From: Limibacterium fermenti
GTDB taxonomy: Bacteria > Bacteroidota > Bacteroidia > Bacteroidales > Dysgonomonadaceae
Assembly: GCF_041902845.1 (NCBI RefSeq)
Contig: NZ_CP159486.1
Location: forward strand, 3,348,001-3,412,000
Direction: 5' to 3'
Length of the DNA: 64,000 nt
Shown here: one piece after another, positions 17,589-26,372 of the stretch
Layout: every line of letters begins with the position of its first letter
How positions within the stretch are numbered: position 1 is the stretch's first letter
Translations under genes and position numbers: made by a program
The notes under the pieces: generated by a model
Databases searched by the model: none
What the model saw: the letters and a program-made list of their open reading frames with translations, nothing else
What the model was told of the DNA's origin: nothing

Positions 17589-18329
17589 ATGTTAGTAAAA
17601 ACGACAAAATTATCAAAAGTGTTTTTGATGGAATTTTTCCATCTTATGAAAGTGATTGCAGACTATCTTCATAAAGAAGATATGGAAGTGTTGAAATTGA
17701 CGGCGGTTGCCACGTCGTTCTTTTTGGCGTTCGACAAACTGGACGTGGCGGTGAAGCAAGCCGATAAATCGAAGTTCACCGCTCCCAAAAAGGAGAGCGA
17801 CGATTTGCGCGACAACACGCTGGTAGGGCTCAGCAGCACGATACGCGCCGCCATGCGGTACCCCGACGCGGACATATCGGAATCCTCCCGGCTGTTGTTG
17901 ATCGTGGTGGAAAAATACGGGAAGGACATCCAGAACATGTCCCGCGAACGGGAAACATCCATCCTCTATAATTTGGTCGCCGACATGCGCTTGCCCGAAA
18001 ACACGGCACGGATGGCCAAGATTACGCCGCTGGCGTGGATCGACAAACTCGATGAGGAGAATAAGGGTTATGAAGCCAATCATATCCTGGGGACCGAGGA
18101 AAAAACGGAATATGTGACGGGGTTGACCACCCAAGCGCGCACGGAAATGCAAGCGGCCTTCGAAAAATTGTGCGAAGCCATCAACAGTTACGCTTTTGTG
18201 GACGGTGTGGAGCCGTACAAAACCTTGGCCGACAAAATCAACGTGGAGGTGGCCGAAGCGCAACAACAAGCCAAGTTCCACAAGACGCTCTTGGAGAACA
18301 AGGCGAAGGGAAAAGACAAAAAGCAATAA
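17589..18329 (+). CDS. DUF6261-like protein, copy A (unknown function)
   Basis: 246 residues, cytoplasmic, almost all helical, with a Lys-rich end (ENKAKGKDKKQ). I place it in the Bacteroidota DUF6261-like group from its overall pattern: an N-terminal helical segment (FFHLMKVIADYLHKEDMEVL), a central DLRDNTLVGLSSTIRAAMRYPDADISESSRLLLIVVEKYG block (quoted in part), and an LAWIDKLDEENKGYEA motif. A second gene of the same layout lies at 42293-43027. Both are preceded by a 41-bp-period repeat array in the predicted 5' leader. No catalytic motif is visible and the function is unknown. The family assignment is from memory of its architecture and should be tested. Confidence 0.75.
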   Translation: MLVKTTKLSKVFLMEFFHLMKVIADYLHKEDMEVLKLTAVATSFFLAFDKLDVAVKQADKSKFTAPKKESDDLRDNTLVGLSSTIRAAMRYPDADISESSRLLLIVVEKYGKDIQNMSRERETSILYNLVADMRLPENTARMAKITPLAWIDKLDEENKGYEANHILGTEEKTEYVTGLTTQARTEMQAAFEKLCEAINSYAFVDGVEPYKTLADKINVEVAEAQQQAKFHKTLLENKAKGKDKKQ

Positions 18330-18458
18330 CGCAAAGGAAGTATCGAGAGAATCATCGGGATTGCAGGAGCAAGAATAAGAATCTCGGCACTTTTAGTTCG
18401 GTATTGCAATCGATGTTCGAGAGGGAATCGGCCGGATGAGTTCAACATCGTTTCAGGA

Positions 18459-19007
18459 TTATTCCGGTATTTCCGCTGCGGAAACGAGCGCGACGCCCCG
18501 GTTGCGCATTTCCTCCAATGCCCGGATATCATCGCCCGGACGGGCATTGACGGCCGCAACGGCATCGGTAATGACGACCGTACGAAAACCGAGGCTCAGC
18601 GCATCGAGCGCCGATGCTTTCACGCAATAATCGGTCGCCAGCCCGCACACATAAAGCTCCTCCACCTTGCGTTCCCGCAGATAATCGGCTAACGATAGGT
18701 TCGTGGCCTCAAAAGCCGAATAACCGTCGTCTTTATTATCCGTTCCTTTCCGGAAAACCTGCCCGATATTCCCCGTTTGCAGCAGCGGATGGAAATCGGC
18801 GCCGGCCATGTCTGCCACACAATGCACCGGCCATTTATCGAAATGCACCGACTGCGCCGGATGCCAATCTTTAGAGGCGACCACCACCTCGAACCGCGGT
18901 ATCAACCGGTTGATCACCTCCACCGCTTTATCGCCGTCTTTTACCGCCAAGGCGCCGCCGGGACAGAAATCGTTCTGCACATCGACGATCAATAATGCTC
19001 TTTTCAT
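18459..19007 (-). CDS. pncA: Nicotinamidase
   Basis: 182 residues of the isochorismatase-like cysteine hydrolase family, converting nicotinamide to nicotinate for NAD salvage. Key features: catalytic Asp9 in IVDVQNDF, the metal-site segment DWHP followed by HF, the WPVHCV and GADFHP motifs, and the nucleophilic Cys in ATDYCV. Length matches PncA. It stands alone between the DUF6261-like gene and the end of the ilv operon, transcribed on the minus strand, convergent with the former. Confidence 0.95.
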   Translation of the reverse strand: MKRALLIVDVQNDFCPGGALAVKDGDKAVEVINRLIPRFEVVVASKDWHPAQSVHFDKWPVHCVADMAGADFHPLLQTGNIGQVFRKGTDNKDDGYSAFEATNLSLADYLRERKVEELYVCGLATDYCVKASALDALSLGFRTVVITDAVAAVNARPGDDIRALEEMRNRGVALVSAAEIPE

Positions 19008-19170
19008 TTGCTGTTTGTTTTTAAATTATTCTTTTGGAACCTATTCTCCGGGAGAAATTGGGTCTTTTTCATAACAATCGAAAGAAGGCTCTGTTCAAAC
19101 CCGTCAACAGACTTATTCCGGTAGGAAAGAAAAAGAGGCCGTCTCAAAATAGAAAATAAGCTAAACGGAA

Positions 19171-19195
19171 AGAGCCCGGTGCAATACCGAGCTCT
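19171..19195 (-). terminator. Putative terminator of the leu-ilv operon after ilvC
   Basis: On the minus strand AGAGCTCGGT (19195-19186) pairs with ACCGGGCTCT (19180-19171) with one mismatch and a 5-nt loop, followed by TTCCGTTT. It lies about 100 bp after the ilvC stop codon. Confidence 0.6.
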
Positions 19196-19292
19196 CATAC
19201 AGAAAACATCATTTATTAATCTGTCCGACTTTTGGGGGTCACGGCAATTGTGATATCCCCTCTTTGTAAAGAAACCGACCGCTCGAATCCGA

Positions 19293-20339
19293 TCAACCGT
19301 TTTCCGGACGCAGTTTGCGTACGACCGCGCCGGTCTGCCACATTTCGCTTTCGCGAAGCGCTTTGAGTTCGACTTCGAGCTTCTCGCGATAGTCGGGTTG
19401 GGAATTGGAATCGATAGAACGTTGCGCTTCGTTTCCGCTGGCTACCTCTTTGTAGAGTTTTTGGAACACCGGTTTGGTCGCATCGTGGAACGGGCCCATC
19501 CAATCAAGAGCGCCGCGTTGCGCGGTCGTAGAGCAGTTGGCATACATCCAATCCATCCCTTTTTCGGCAAACAACGGCATCAGCGACTGAGTCAGTTCTT
19601 CCACCGTTTCGTTGAACGCTTCGGATGGCGTATGCCCGTTTTCACGCAACGTTTCGTATTGCGCCAACAGCAAGCCCTGAATAGCGCCCATCAACGTTCC
19701 GCGTTCGCCGGTAAGATCGGAATACACTTCGCGTTGGAAAGTCGTTTCGAACAGATAGCCCGACCCCACGCCGATACCTAAGGCAATCACCCGGTCGTAG
19801 GCCTTGCCGGTCGCATCCTGGAAAATCGCGTAACTCGAATTCAACCCGCGTCCTTCGAGGAACATCGTGCGCAGGCTGGTACCCGAACCTTTCGGGGCGA
19901 CCAGAATCACATCGACATCGGCCGGAGGAATAATGCCCGTACGGTCTTTATACGTGATGCCGAAACCGTGGGAAAAGTACAGCGCCTTGCCAGCCGTCAG
20001 ATGCTTTTTCACCGTAGGCCACAGCTTGATTTGCGCCGCATCCGACAGCAAATACTCGATGATAGTTCCGCGCTTACACGCCTCTTCGATTTCGAAAAGC
20101 GTTTCGCCCGGCACCCATCCGTCGGCAACGGCCTTGTCCCATGTTTTACTATCCTTCCGTTGACCCACAATCACCTTAAACCCGTTGTCACGCAGGTTCA
20201 TCGATTGTCCCGGGCCTTGCACGCCATATCCGATGACGGCAATCGTTTCGTTTTTCAATACCTCCTGAGCCTTGCTCAAAGGAAATTCGTCGCGGGTAAC
20301 GACATTTTCTACCACCCCGCCAAAATTCAATTTTGCCAT
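19293..20339 (-). CDS. ilvC: Ketol-acid reductoisomerase
   Basis: 348 residues. Catalyses the NAD(P)H-dependent isomeroreduction of acetolactate or acetohydroxybutyrate in valine, leucine and isoleucine synthesis. Seen: the Rossmann motif IAVIGYGVQGPGQSMNLRDNG (quoted in part), QRKDSKTW for cofactor phosphate binding, ILVAPKGSGTSLR, and C-terminal knotted-domain motifs with SDLTGERGTLMGAI and NETVEELTQSL. GYGVQGPGQ rather than GYGSQGHA is typical of the longer Bacteroidota/plant-like branch. It is the last gene of the branched-chain operon, separated from ilvN by a spacer filled with short repeats. Confidence 0.96.
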   Translation of the reverse strand: MAKLNFGGVVENVVTRDEFPLSKAQEVLKNETIAVIGYGVQGPGQSMNLRDNGFKVIVGQRKDSKTWDKAVADGWVPGETLFEIEEACKRGTIIEYLLSDAAQIKLWPTVKKHLTAGKALYFSHGFGITYKDRTGIIPPADVDVILVAPKGSGTSLRTMFLEGRGLNSSYAIFQDATGKAYDRVIALGIGVGSGYLFETTFQREVYSDLTGERGTLMGAIQGLLLAQYETLRENGHTPSEAFNETVEELTQSLMPLFAEKGMDWMYANCSTTAQRGALDWMGPFHDATKPVFQKLYKEVASGNEAQRSIDSNSQPDYREKLEVELKALRESEMWQTGAVVRKLRPENG

Positions 20340-20390
20340 AATTCTTTTATTGATTATTATTTGTTACTTACCATATCGTGTTATTCTAAT

Positions 20391-20655
20391 GTCTCCGGTC
20401 TCCGGTCTCCGGTCGTCGGTCTCCAGTCTCCGGTCGCCAGTCTCCGGTCTCCGGTCTCCAGTCTTTCGACCGTCGACCTCATTTGCTAATCTACTCATTT
20501 ACTCATTCTCCCATCTGCTCATTTGCTAATCTGCTCATTTACTCATTGTCCCATCTGCCCATTTGCTAATCTGCTCATTTACTCATTTGCTAATTGTTCC
20601 ATTTGCTAATCTGCTAATTTGCTAATTTACTAATCTGCTAATTTGCTCATTCTCC
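20391..20655. repeat. Composite 7-bp plus 8-bp repeat block between ilvN and ilvC
   Basis: Positions 20391-20466 hold about eleven heptamers (GTCTCCG, GTCGTCG, GTCTCCA). After a linker TTTCGACCGTCGACCTCAT, positions 20481-20655 hold about 21 octamers which on the minus strand read AGCAAATT, AGCAGATT, AGTAAATG and variants. The octamers run into the end of ilvN and encode its last residues. The same two-part arrangement recurs at 22962-23182. Confidence 0.92.
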
Positions 20656-21194
20656 CCCTTAGCTTCGCGTTTGGCCAGCATATCGCTCAACCGTTCCACT
20701 TTGGACTTCGTGATCGCCACGCGCCCCGAACGGATAAATTGCAACACCCCGATACTCTCCGCCAGTTCGTCGAACAACGCTTGCGTATCTTTGTAATGAC
20801 CGGTTTTCTGAATCACCGTACTATGCTCGTTCACATCCAGAATGTGGGCATTATGTTTCCGGACGAGCTTTTCGACCTGACTGGTAGCGAGCAGTTTCGC
20901 CGTCTCTATTTTATAGAGCGCTATTTCCTGATGCACCAAATCCTCATTGGTGTTGAAATAAGCTTTCAGAATATCGACCCGTTTATCGATTTGCTTCACC
21001 AACTTCTTCATTGTCTCGTCGGAGTCGGCATACGACGTAATGGTGAACTTGTGAATGCCTTTGATGGCCGAGGGAGAAACCGACAGCGTCTCGATATTTA
21101 ACTGGCGCCGTGTAAAAATGGTGGCAATCTGATTGAGTACGCCCACCGTATTTTCGGAGAATATCGTAATCGTATATAATGTTTTATCTTCCAT
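20622..21194 (-). CDS. ilvN: Acetolactate synthase small (regulatory) subunit
   Basis: 190 residues. The N-terminal ACT domain (YTITIFSENTVGVLNQIATIF, residues about 6-75) binds valine for feedback control of the large subunit, and a C-terminal ALS-regulatory half follows (LLATSQVEKLVRKHNAHILDV). It follows ilvB by 18 bp. The last dozen residues (GENEQISRLVN) are encoded by the octamer array, which also supplies the stop codon; the conserved protein appears to end near KREAK. This tail should not matter for function but shows the array entering the coding region. Confidence 0.94.
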   Translation of the reverse strand: MEDKTLYTITIFSENTVGVLNQIATIFTRRQLNIETLSVSPSAIKGIHKFTITSYADSDETMKKLVKQIDKRVDILKAYFNTNEDLVHQEIALYKIETAKLLATSQVEKLVRKHNAHILDVNEHSTVIQKTGHYKDTQALFDELAESIGVLQFIRSGRVAITKSKVERLSDMLAKREAKGENEQISRLVN

Positions 21195-21212
21195 TTTATA
21201 TTCCGTTTTGAA

Positions 21213-22940
21213 TTAATAAAGCGAATGTCCGTTTCCCAATAAGATATCACTCACGCATCCTCCGGCAGGAATCATGGGATACACCATTCCTTTGGTTTCC
21301 ACCACGACTTCCAACAGATAAGCGCCTTTGTGAGCCAACATTTCTTCGATGGCTCCGTCGAGCTCTTCCCGATCGATCACCTTGCGCCCTTTGATGCCGT
21401 AAGCGTCGGCAATCTTGATGAAATCGGGATTCTTCATGCGCGTTTCGGAATAGCGTTCGTCGAAAAACAACTCCTGCCATTGACGCACCATGCCGAGGAA
21501 GTTATTGTTCAGAAGAATGATCTTCACATCGATATCATACTCCATAATGGTGCCGAACTCCTGCATGGTCATCTGCAAGCCTCCGTCGCCCACGAATATG
21601 CACACCGTCCGGCCGGGCGCACCCACTTTGGCGCCGATGCCGGCAGGCAGGCCGAAGCCCATCGTTCCGAGTCCTCCCGAAGTAATCATGCTGCGCGTTT
21701 GGGTGAACTTGAAGTAGCGGGTTCCCATCATTTGGTTTTGTCCGACATCGGTTGCGCAGACCGCCTTGTTTCCGGTAGCTTCCGTCACTTTGTGAACCAC
21801 CTCCCCCATTTTTATCGGCCCCGCTCCGGGATGGATTTCCTCTTTGATAACGCACTCAAATTCTTTTTGTTCGTAGGGCTTGAATTCCTCAATCCATTCG
21901 GCGTGCGATTGCTTCTCGAGCAGTCCGGTTACCATCGGCAAGGTCTGCTTGGCGTTTCCCAAGACTTTTACGGTCGCCTTCACGTTCTTATTCAGTTCCG
22001 CTTCATCGATATCGAAATGAATGATTTTCGCCTGCCGGGCGTATGTATTCAAATTGCCGGTGACGCGGTCGTCAAAACGCATTCCGATGGCGATGAGCAC
22101 ATCGCATTCGTTCGTTTTGATATTGGGCGACAGATTGCCGTGCATGCCTAACATACCGCAATTGAGCGGATGCGACGAAGCAATGGCCGACAGCCCCAGA
22201 ATAGTCGATCCGAAAGGGATATCGGCTTTTTCGAGAAACGCCTTGAGTTCTTCTTCGGCGTTTGCCAATATGACCCCCTGCCCTACCAATGCCAACGGCT
22301 TCTTGGCGGAACGGATAAGGGCTGCTGCGGCACGGATATCATCCTCTTCCACATCCGGAAACGGATCATAGCTGCGGAGAAAATCGGTTTTCTTATACGA
22401 GAAAGGATGACGGTTCAGTTGCGCGTCTTTGGCAATATCGAGCACCACCGGACCGGGACGGCCGCTGGCGGCGATATAAAAGGCTCGCGATACCGCCCAG
22501 GGAATATCTTCCACCCGGCGTATCTGATACGCCCATTTGGTAACCGGCATGGTCAGCCCGATAACATCCGCTTCCTGAAAAGCATCCGACCCGAGCAGGC
22601 CCGACGCCACTTGTCCCGAAATAACGACGAGCGGCGTACTGTCCATCATGGCATCCGTCACTCCCGTAATGACATTGGTGGCTCCCGGCCCGGAAGTAAC
22701 CAACGCGACTCCCGTTTTCCTCGATACACGCGCATACCCTTGCGCGGCATGAATGGCAGCCTGTTCATGGCGGACAAGAATATGCTTTATCTCGTCCCGA
22801 TGATCGTACAAAGCATCGAAGACCGGCATAATCGCCCCGCCCGGATATCCGAAGATCGTCTCTACCTCTTCGGCAAGAAGCGAACGGATCAACGCCTCGC
22901 TCCCCGATATTGTGGATTGTTCTGAATATTCTTCTTTCAT
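21213..22940 (-). CDS. ilvB: Acetolactate synthase large (catalytic) subunit
   Basis: 575 residues, a thiamine-diphosphate enzyme forming acetolactate or acetohydroxybutyrate from pyruvate. N-terminal PYR domain with the catalytic Glu in RHEQAAIHAAQGYARVS, TSGPGATNVITG, a central FAD-binding domain, and a C-terminal ThDP motif GDGGLQMTMQEFGT...NNNFLGMVRQWQ. It lies directly upstream of ilvN, with which it forms the holoenzyme. A repeat block separates it from ilvD. Confidence 0.97.
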   Translation of the reverse strand: MKEEYSEQSTISGSEALIRSLLAEEVETIFGYPGGAIMPVFDALYDHRDEIKHILVRHEQAAIHAAQGYARVSRKTGVALVTSGPGATNVITGVTDAMMDSTPLVVISGQVASGLLGSDAFQEADVIGLTMPVTKWAYQIRRVEDIPWAVSRAFYIAASGRPGPVVLDIAKDAQLNRHPFSYKKTDFLRSYDPFPDVEEDDIRAAAALIRSAKKPLALVGQGVILANAEEELKAFLEKADIPFGSTILGLSAIASSHPLNCGMLGMHGNLSPNIKTNECDVLIAIGMRFDDRVTGNLNTYARQAKIIHFDIDEAELNKNVKATVKVLGNAKQTLPMVTGLLEKQSHAEWIEEFKPYEQKEFECVIKEEIHPGAGPIKMGEVVHKVTEATGNKAVCATDVGQNQMMGTRYFKFTQTRSMITSGGLGTMGFGLPAGIGAKVGAPGRTVCIFVGDGGLQMTMQEFGTIMEYDIDVKIILLNNNFLGMVRQWQELFFDERYSETRMKNPDFIKIADAYGIKGRKVIDREELDGAIEEMLAHKGAYLLEVVVETKGMVYPMIPAGGCVSDILLGNGHSLY

Positions 22941-22961
22941 ATTATATGGTTGTTGTCAAAA

Positions 22962-23182
22962 GTCTAATGTCTAATGTCGTCGGTCTCCAGTCGCCAGTCG
23001 CCAGTCGCCGGTCTTCGGTCGGCGGTCGCCGGTCGTCTGCCTTTCGGCCGTTGGCCTCATTTGCTCATTTACGAATCGTCCCATTTGCTCATCTACTCAT
23101 TTGCTAATTTGCTCATTTACACATTGTCCCATCTGCTCATTTGCTCATTCGCTAATTTGCTAATTTGCTCATTTGCTAATCA
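22962..23182. repeat. Composite 7-bp plus 8-bp repeat block between ilvD and ilvB
   Basis: Heptamers (GTCTAAT, GTCTCCA, GTCGCCA, GTCGCCG) at 22962-23040 are followed by a linker TTTCGGCCGTTGGCCTCAT and then octamers at 23058-23182 (minus strand AGCAAATG, AGTAGATG, AGCAAATT). The linker matches that at 20464 except for three positions, so the two blocks are copies of one composite element. The last octamer abuts the ilvD stop codon. Confidence 0.9.
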
Positions 23183-25005
23183 ATCAATCGTACCGCCCCT
23201 AAATCAGCCGAGCTCACTAAGGCCGCGTATGCCTTGAGCGCTTTCGATACTTTCCGGTCGCGGACGGGCGTGAAAGCCGCCTTACCCCGCGCCTCCTCCT
23301 GTTTTCTACGAAGCGCGAGTTCACTATCCGTCACCTGTAAATGGATGCGGCGCGCAGGAATATCTATTTCAATACGATCCCCGTCCTTCACCAGACCGAT
23401 AGCCCCTCCGGCAGCCGCCTCGGGCGAAATGTGGCCGATAGACAATCCCGACGTGCCCCCCGAGAAACGTCCGTCGGTAATGAGTGCGCACGCCTTGCCC
23501 AGATGCTTGGCCTTGATGTACGAAGTGGGATACAGCATTTCCTGCATGCCCGGCCCGCCTTTGGGACCTTCATAGAGAATCACCACCACATCGCCGGCCT
23601 CCACGTCGCCGTTCAGGATACCCGAACAAGCATCGTCTTGCGAATGAAACACCTTCGCCTTGCCCGAAAACTTCCAGATACTTTCATCGACTCCGGCGGT
23701 TTTCACCACGCAACCGTTTTCGGCGATGTTGCCTTTCAGAATGGCCAGTCCGCCGTCCTGAGTATAGGCATGGGCGATATCGCGGATGCATCCCCCGGCG
23801 CGATCGGCATCCAATGACGTGTAAGCAGCGTTCTGCGAACCCATCACGATATTATAGCGGTTGCCGGGAGCGGAAGAATAAATCTCCTTCGCCTCTTCGC
23901 TGACGGTTGCGCCGGTAATGCGGTACTTGTCGATAGCTTCGGCCAGCGTATAACCGTCGGCGCGAGGCACGGACGTATCCACAAGCCCCCCCTCGGCGAG
24001 TTGCTCCATAATGCCCATGATTCCTCCCGCACGGTTGACGTCCTGAATATGATACTTTTTAGTGTTCGGCGCCACCTTGCAAATGCAGGGAACCCGCCGC
24101 GACAGACGATCGATATCATCCATCGTGAAATCCACGCCGGCTTCGTTGGCGACAGCCAGCAAATGCAGAATGGTGTTTGTCGAGCCGCCCATGGCGATAT
24201 CGAGCGTCATGGCGTTGAGGAAAGCCTCGCGGGTGGCGATGCTTCGGGGCAACACGCTTTTATCGCCTTCGGAATAATACCGGTAGGCATTTTCCACGAT
24301 TTGTTTCGCGGCCTTTTTAAAGAGTTCGATGCGGTTGGCATGGGTGGCGACAATCGTTCCGTTGCCGGGCAAAGCCAATCCGATCGCCTCATTCAGGCAG
24401 TTCATCGAGTTGGCGGTAAACATGCCCGAGCACGATCCGCAGGTAGGGCAAGCCAGCCTTTCCAAGTCCGTTACCCGTTGGTCGGATATGGTATTGTCGG
24501 CCGATTCGATCATTGCATCGATCAAATCGATTTGCTCGTCTCCTATTTTCCCGGCTTCCATCGGCCCTCCCGAAACGAAGATCGAAGGAATGTTGAGCCG
24601 CATGGCCGCCATCAGCATTCCGGGGGTTATCTTGTCACAATTGCTGATGCAGATCATCGCATCCACTTTATGCGCATTCACCATATATTCCACCGAGTCG
24701 GCGATAAGGTCGCGCGAGGGAAGCGAATACAGCATGCCGTCATGCCCCATCGCAATGCCGTCGTCTACCGCAATGGTATTGAATTCGGCGGCAAAACAAC
24801 CGAGTTTCTCTATTTCGGCTTTCACGAGCTGCCCGATCGCATGCAAATGCGTATGTCCCGGAACGAATTGCGTGAAGGAATTGACCACCGCAATGATCGG
24901 TTTCCCCATCTGCTCTTCCGTCATTCCATTCGCCCGCCAAAGCGCACGCGCCCCCGCCATGCGCCGCCCCGCCGTACTTGTCTGGCTATTTAATGTATAT
25001 TTCAT
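23176..25005 (-). CDS. ilvD: Dihydroxy-acid dehydratase
   Basis: 609 residues. An iron-sulfur enzyme that dehydrates dihydroxy acids to the keto acids of valine and isoleucine. Cluster-binding Cys residues are seen in SNCDKITPGM and CPTCGSCSGMFTANSMN, with a third earlier region near GMTEEQMGKPI. GRFSGGTSGLSIGHISPEAAAGG near the C-terminus holds the active-site Ser. The last codons (LID-stop) join the octamer array. The gene is between leuB and ilvB in the operon. Confidence 0.97.
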   Translation of the reverse strand: MKYTLNSQTSTAGRRMAGARALWRANGMTEEQMGKPIIAVVNSFTQFVPGHTHLHAIGQLVKAEIEKLGCFAAEFNTIAVDDGIAMGHDGMLYSLPSRDLIADSVEYMVNAHKVDAMICISNCDKITPGMLMAAMRLNIPSIFVSGGPMEAGKIGDEQIDLIDAMIESADNTISDQRVTDLERLACPTCGSCSGMFTANSMNCLNEAIGLALPGNGTIVATHANRIELFKKAAKQIVENAYRYYSEGDKSVLPRSIATREAFLNAMTLDIAMGGSTNTILHLLAVANEAGVDFTMDDIDRLSRRVPCICKVAPNTKKYHIQDVNRAGGIMGIMEQLAEGGLVDTSVPRADGYTLAEAIDKYRITGATVSEEAKEIYSSAPGNRYNIVMGSQNAAYTSLDADRAGGCIRDIAHAYTQDGGLAILKGNIAENGCVVKTAGVDESIWKFSGKAKVFHSQDDACSGILNGDVEAGDVVVILYEGPKGGPGMQEMLYPTSYIKAKHLGKACALITDGRFSGGTSGLSIGHISPEAAAGGAIGLVKDGDRIEIDIPARRIHLQVTDSELALRRKQEEARGKAAFTPVRDRKVSKALKAYAALVSSADLGAVRLID

Positions 25006-25023
25006 CTCCCGTTTTTAATTTTT

Positions 25024-25182
25024 AGTCTTTAGTCGCCGGTCGCCGGCAGTCCGCCATTCCGCACTTGATCCGGAATGACGATCGCTTTGACCTTTGTCTT
25101 CATTCACTCATTCGCTCATTCACTAATTTGCTAATTTGCTAATTTGCTAATTCTCTAATTTGCTAATTTGCCAATTGTCTCC
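25024..25182. repeat. 7-bp and 8-bp repeat block between leuB and ilvD
   Basis: A short heptamer run (AGTCTTT, AGTCGCC, GGTCGCC) at 25024-25048 and octamers (CATTCACT, CATTCGCT, AATTTGCT) at 25100-25180. Between them, 25051-25080 has a small palindromic segment with ATTCCGCACTTGATCCGGAAT instead of the linker seen in the other two composite blocks; see also 33750-33775. Confidence 0.85.
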
Positions 25183-25188
25183 CCTTGT

Positions 25189-26259
25189 CTATTTATTCCG
25201 TATATATTCCACGATCCACGCCCCCACTTCCGAGAGCTTATACGCTTTTCCGCCTTCGGCAATATCTTCCGTCACAATACCGGCTTCCATACTGGCGTTG
25301 ACCGCTTCGCGAATCAGGGCGCCCTCATCTTTCAACTCGAAAGCATATTCGAACATCAGGGCAACCGAAAGAATCATCGCCAGCGGATTGGCGATATCTT
25401 TCCCCGCCGCTTGCGGATACGACCCGTGTATCGGCTCGAAGAGCGACGTATGCAGGCCGATGGAAGCCGACGGCAACATGCCGAGCGATCCGGTAATCAC
25501 CGAAGCTTCGTCGGTCAGAATGTCGCCGAAAAGATTTTCCGTGACCAGCACATCGAAACTGCGCGGCCACTGAATAAGACGCATCGCGGCATTATCGACG
25601 AACAGATAGTCGGTCTCCACGTCGGGGTATTGCGGGGCGATTTCCTGCGCAATTTGCCGCCACAAACGCGAGGTGGCAATCACATTCGCCTTGTCGACGA
25701 CCGTGACTTTCTTGCGCCTTTGCCGGGCGAATTTATAGGCCAAGTGCAGGATACGTTCTATCTCCTCGCGGGTATAGATGCACGTGTCGTAGGCCGTATT
25801 ACCGTCCTCGCTACGGCCTTGCGGGCGACCGAAATACATCCCGCCGGTCAGTTCGCGGATGCACATCAAATCGACCCCTTCCACCAGTTCGGCACGAAGC
25901 GGCGATTGGTGTATCAGCGACGGAAACGTATTCACGGGGCGGATATTGGCAAACAGCCCGAGACTCTTGCGCATCTTCAGCAATCCTTGTTCGGGACGCA
26001 CTTTCGCGTTCGGATCGTTATCGTATTTCGGCGAGCCGATGGCGCCGAAAAGCACGGCGTCCGATTTTAGGCAAAGCGCATGCGTAGCCGCCGGATACGG
26101 GTCGCCCGTCTCATCAATAGCGACAGCTCCTACAACCGCTTCCTGATACGATAACTCATGATGGAATTTATCACTTACGGTTTGCGTTACATTCAACGCT
26201 TGTTTCATGATTTCCGGGCCGATCCCGTCGCCCGGTAATACTGCAATGTTCAGTTTCAT
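25189..26259 (-). CDS. leuB: 3-isopropylmalate dehydrogenase
   Basis: 356 residues. Oxidatively decarboxylates 3-isopropylmalate to 2-ketoisocaproate with NAD. Seen: start MKLNIAVLPGDGIGPEI, substrate-binding RPEQGLLKMRKSLGLFANIRP (quoted in part), active-site Tyr in GGMYFGRP, Lys in VDKANV, and the NAD motif EPIHGSYPQAAGKDIANP. It follows the citramalate/isopropylmalate synthase-like gene by about 110 bp and ends just before a repeat block. Confidence 0.97.
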   Translation of the reverse strand: MKLNIAVLPGDGIGPEIMKQALNVTQTVSDKFHHELSYQEAVVGAVAIDETGDPYPAATHALCLKSDAVLFGAIGSPKYDNDPNAKVRPEQGLLKMRKSLGLFANIRPVNTFPSLIHQSPLRAELVEGVDLMCIRELTGGMYFGRPQGRSEDGNTAYDTCIYTREEIERILHLAYKFARQRRKKVTVVDKANVIATSRLWRQIAQEIAPQYPDVETDYLFVDNAAMRLIQWPRSFDVLVTENLFGDILTDEASVITGSLGMLPSASIGLHTSLFEPIHGSYPQAAGKDIANPLAMILSVALMFEYAFELKDEGALIREAVNASMEAGIVTEDIAEGGKAYKLSEVGAWIVEYIRNK

Positions 26260-26372
26260 TTTTTTATTTTGTTCTTATAAAGTCGTTCTGTATGCCCGAG
26301 GCCGAACTCTAAGTTATAATCCGTTCCTGTCATTCTTTTAATAACAATTCTTGATATAGCCTCCGAGTAGCC

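Noticed and set aside
17118..17674. Genes in either strand over array A
   Set aside because: Frames here overlap a 41-bp-period repeat, which is not a codon multiple, have odd composition and no recognisable domain; they are chance frames.
24001..24993. Long frame antisense to ilvD
   Set aside because: It mirrors the strongly conserved ilvD coding strand and its translation has no family features; the same holds for long antisense frames over the epimerase gene (15670-16428), cimA-like gene (27033-27977), acyl-CoA synthetase (52169-53218) and TonB receptor (44960-45805).
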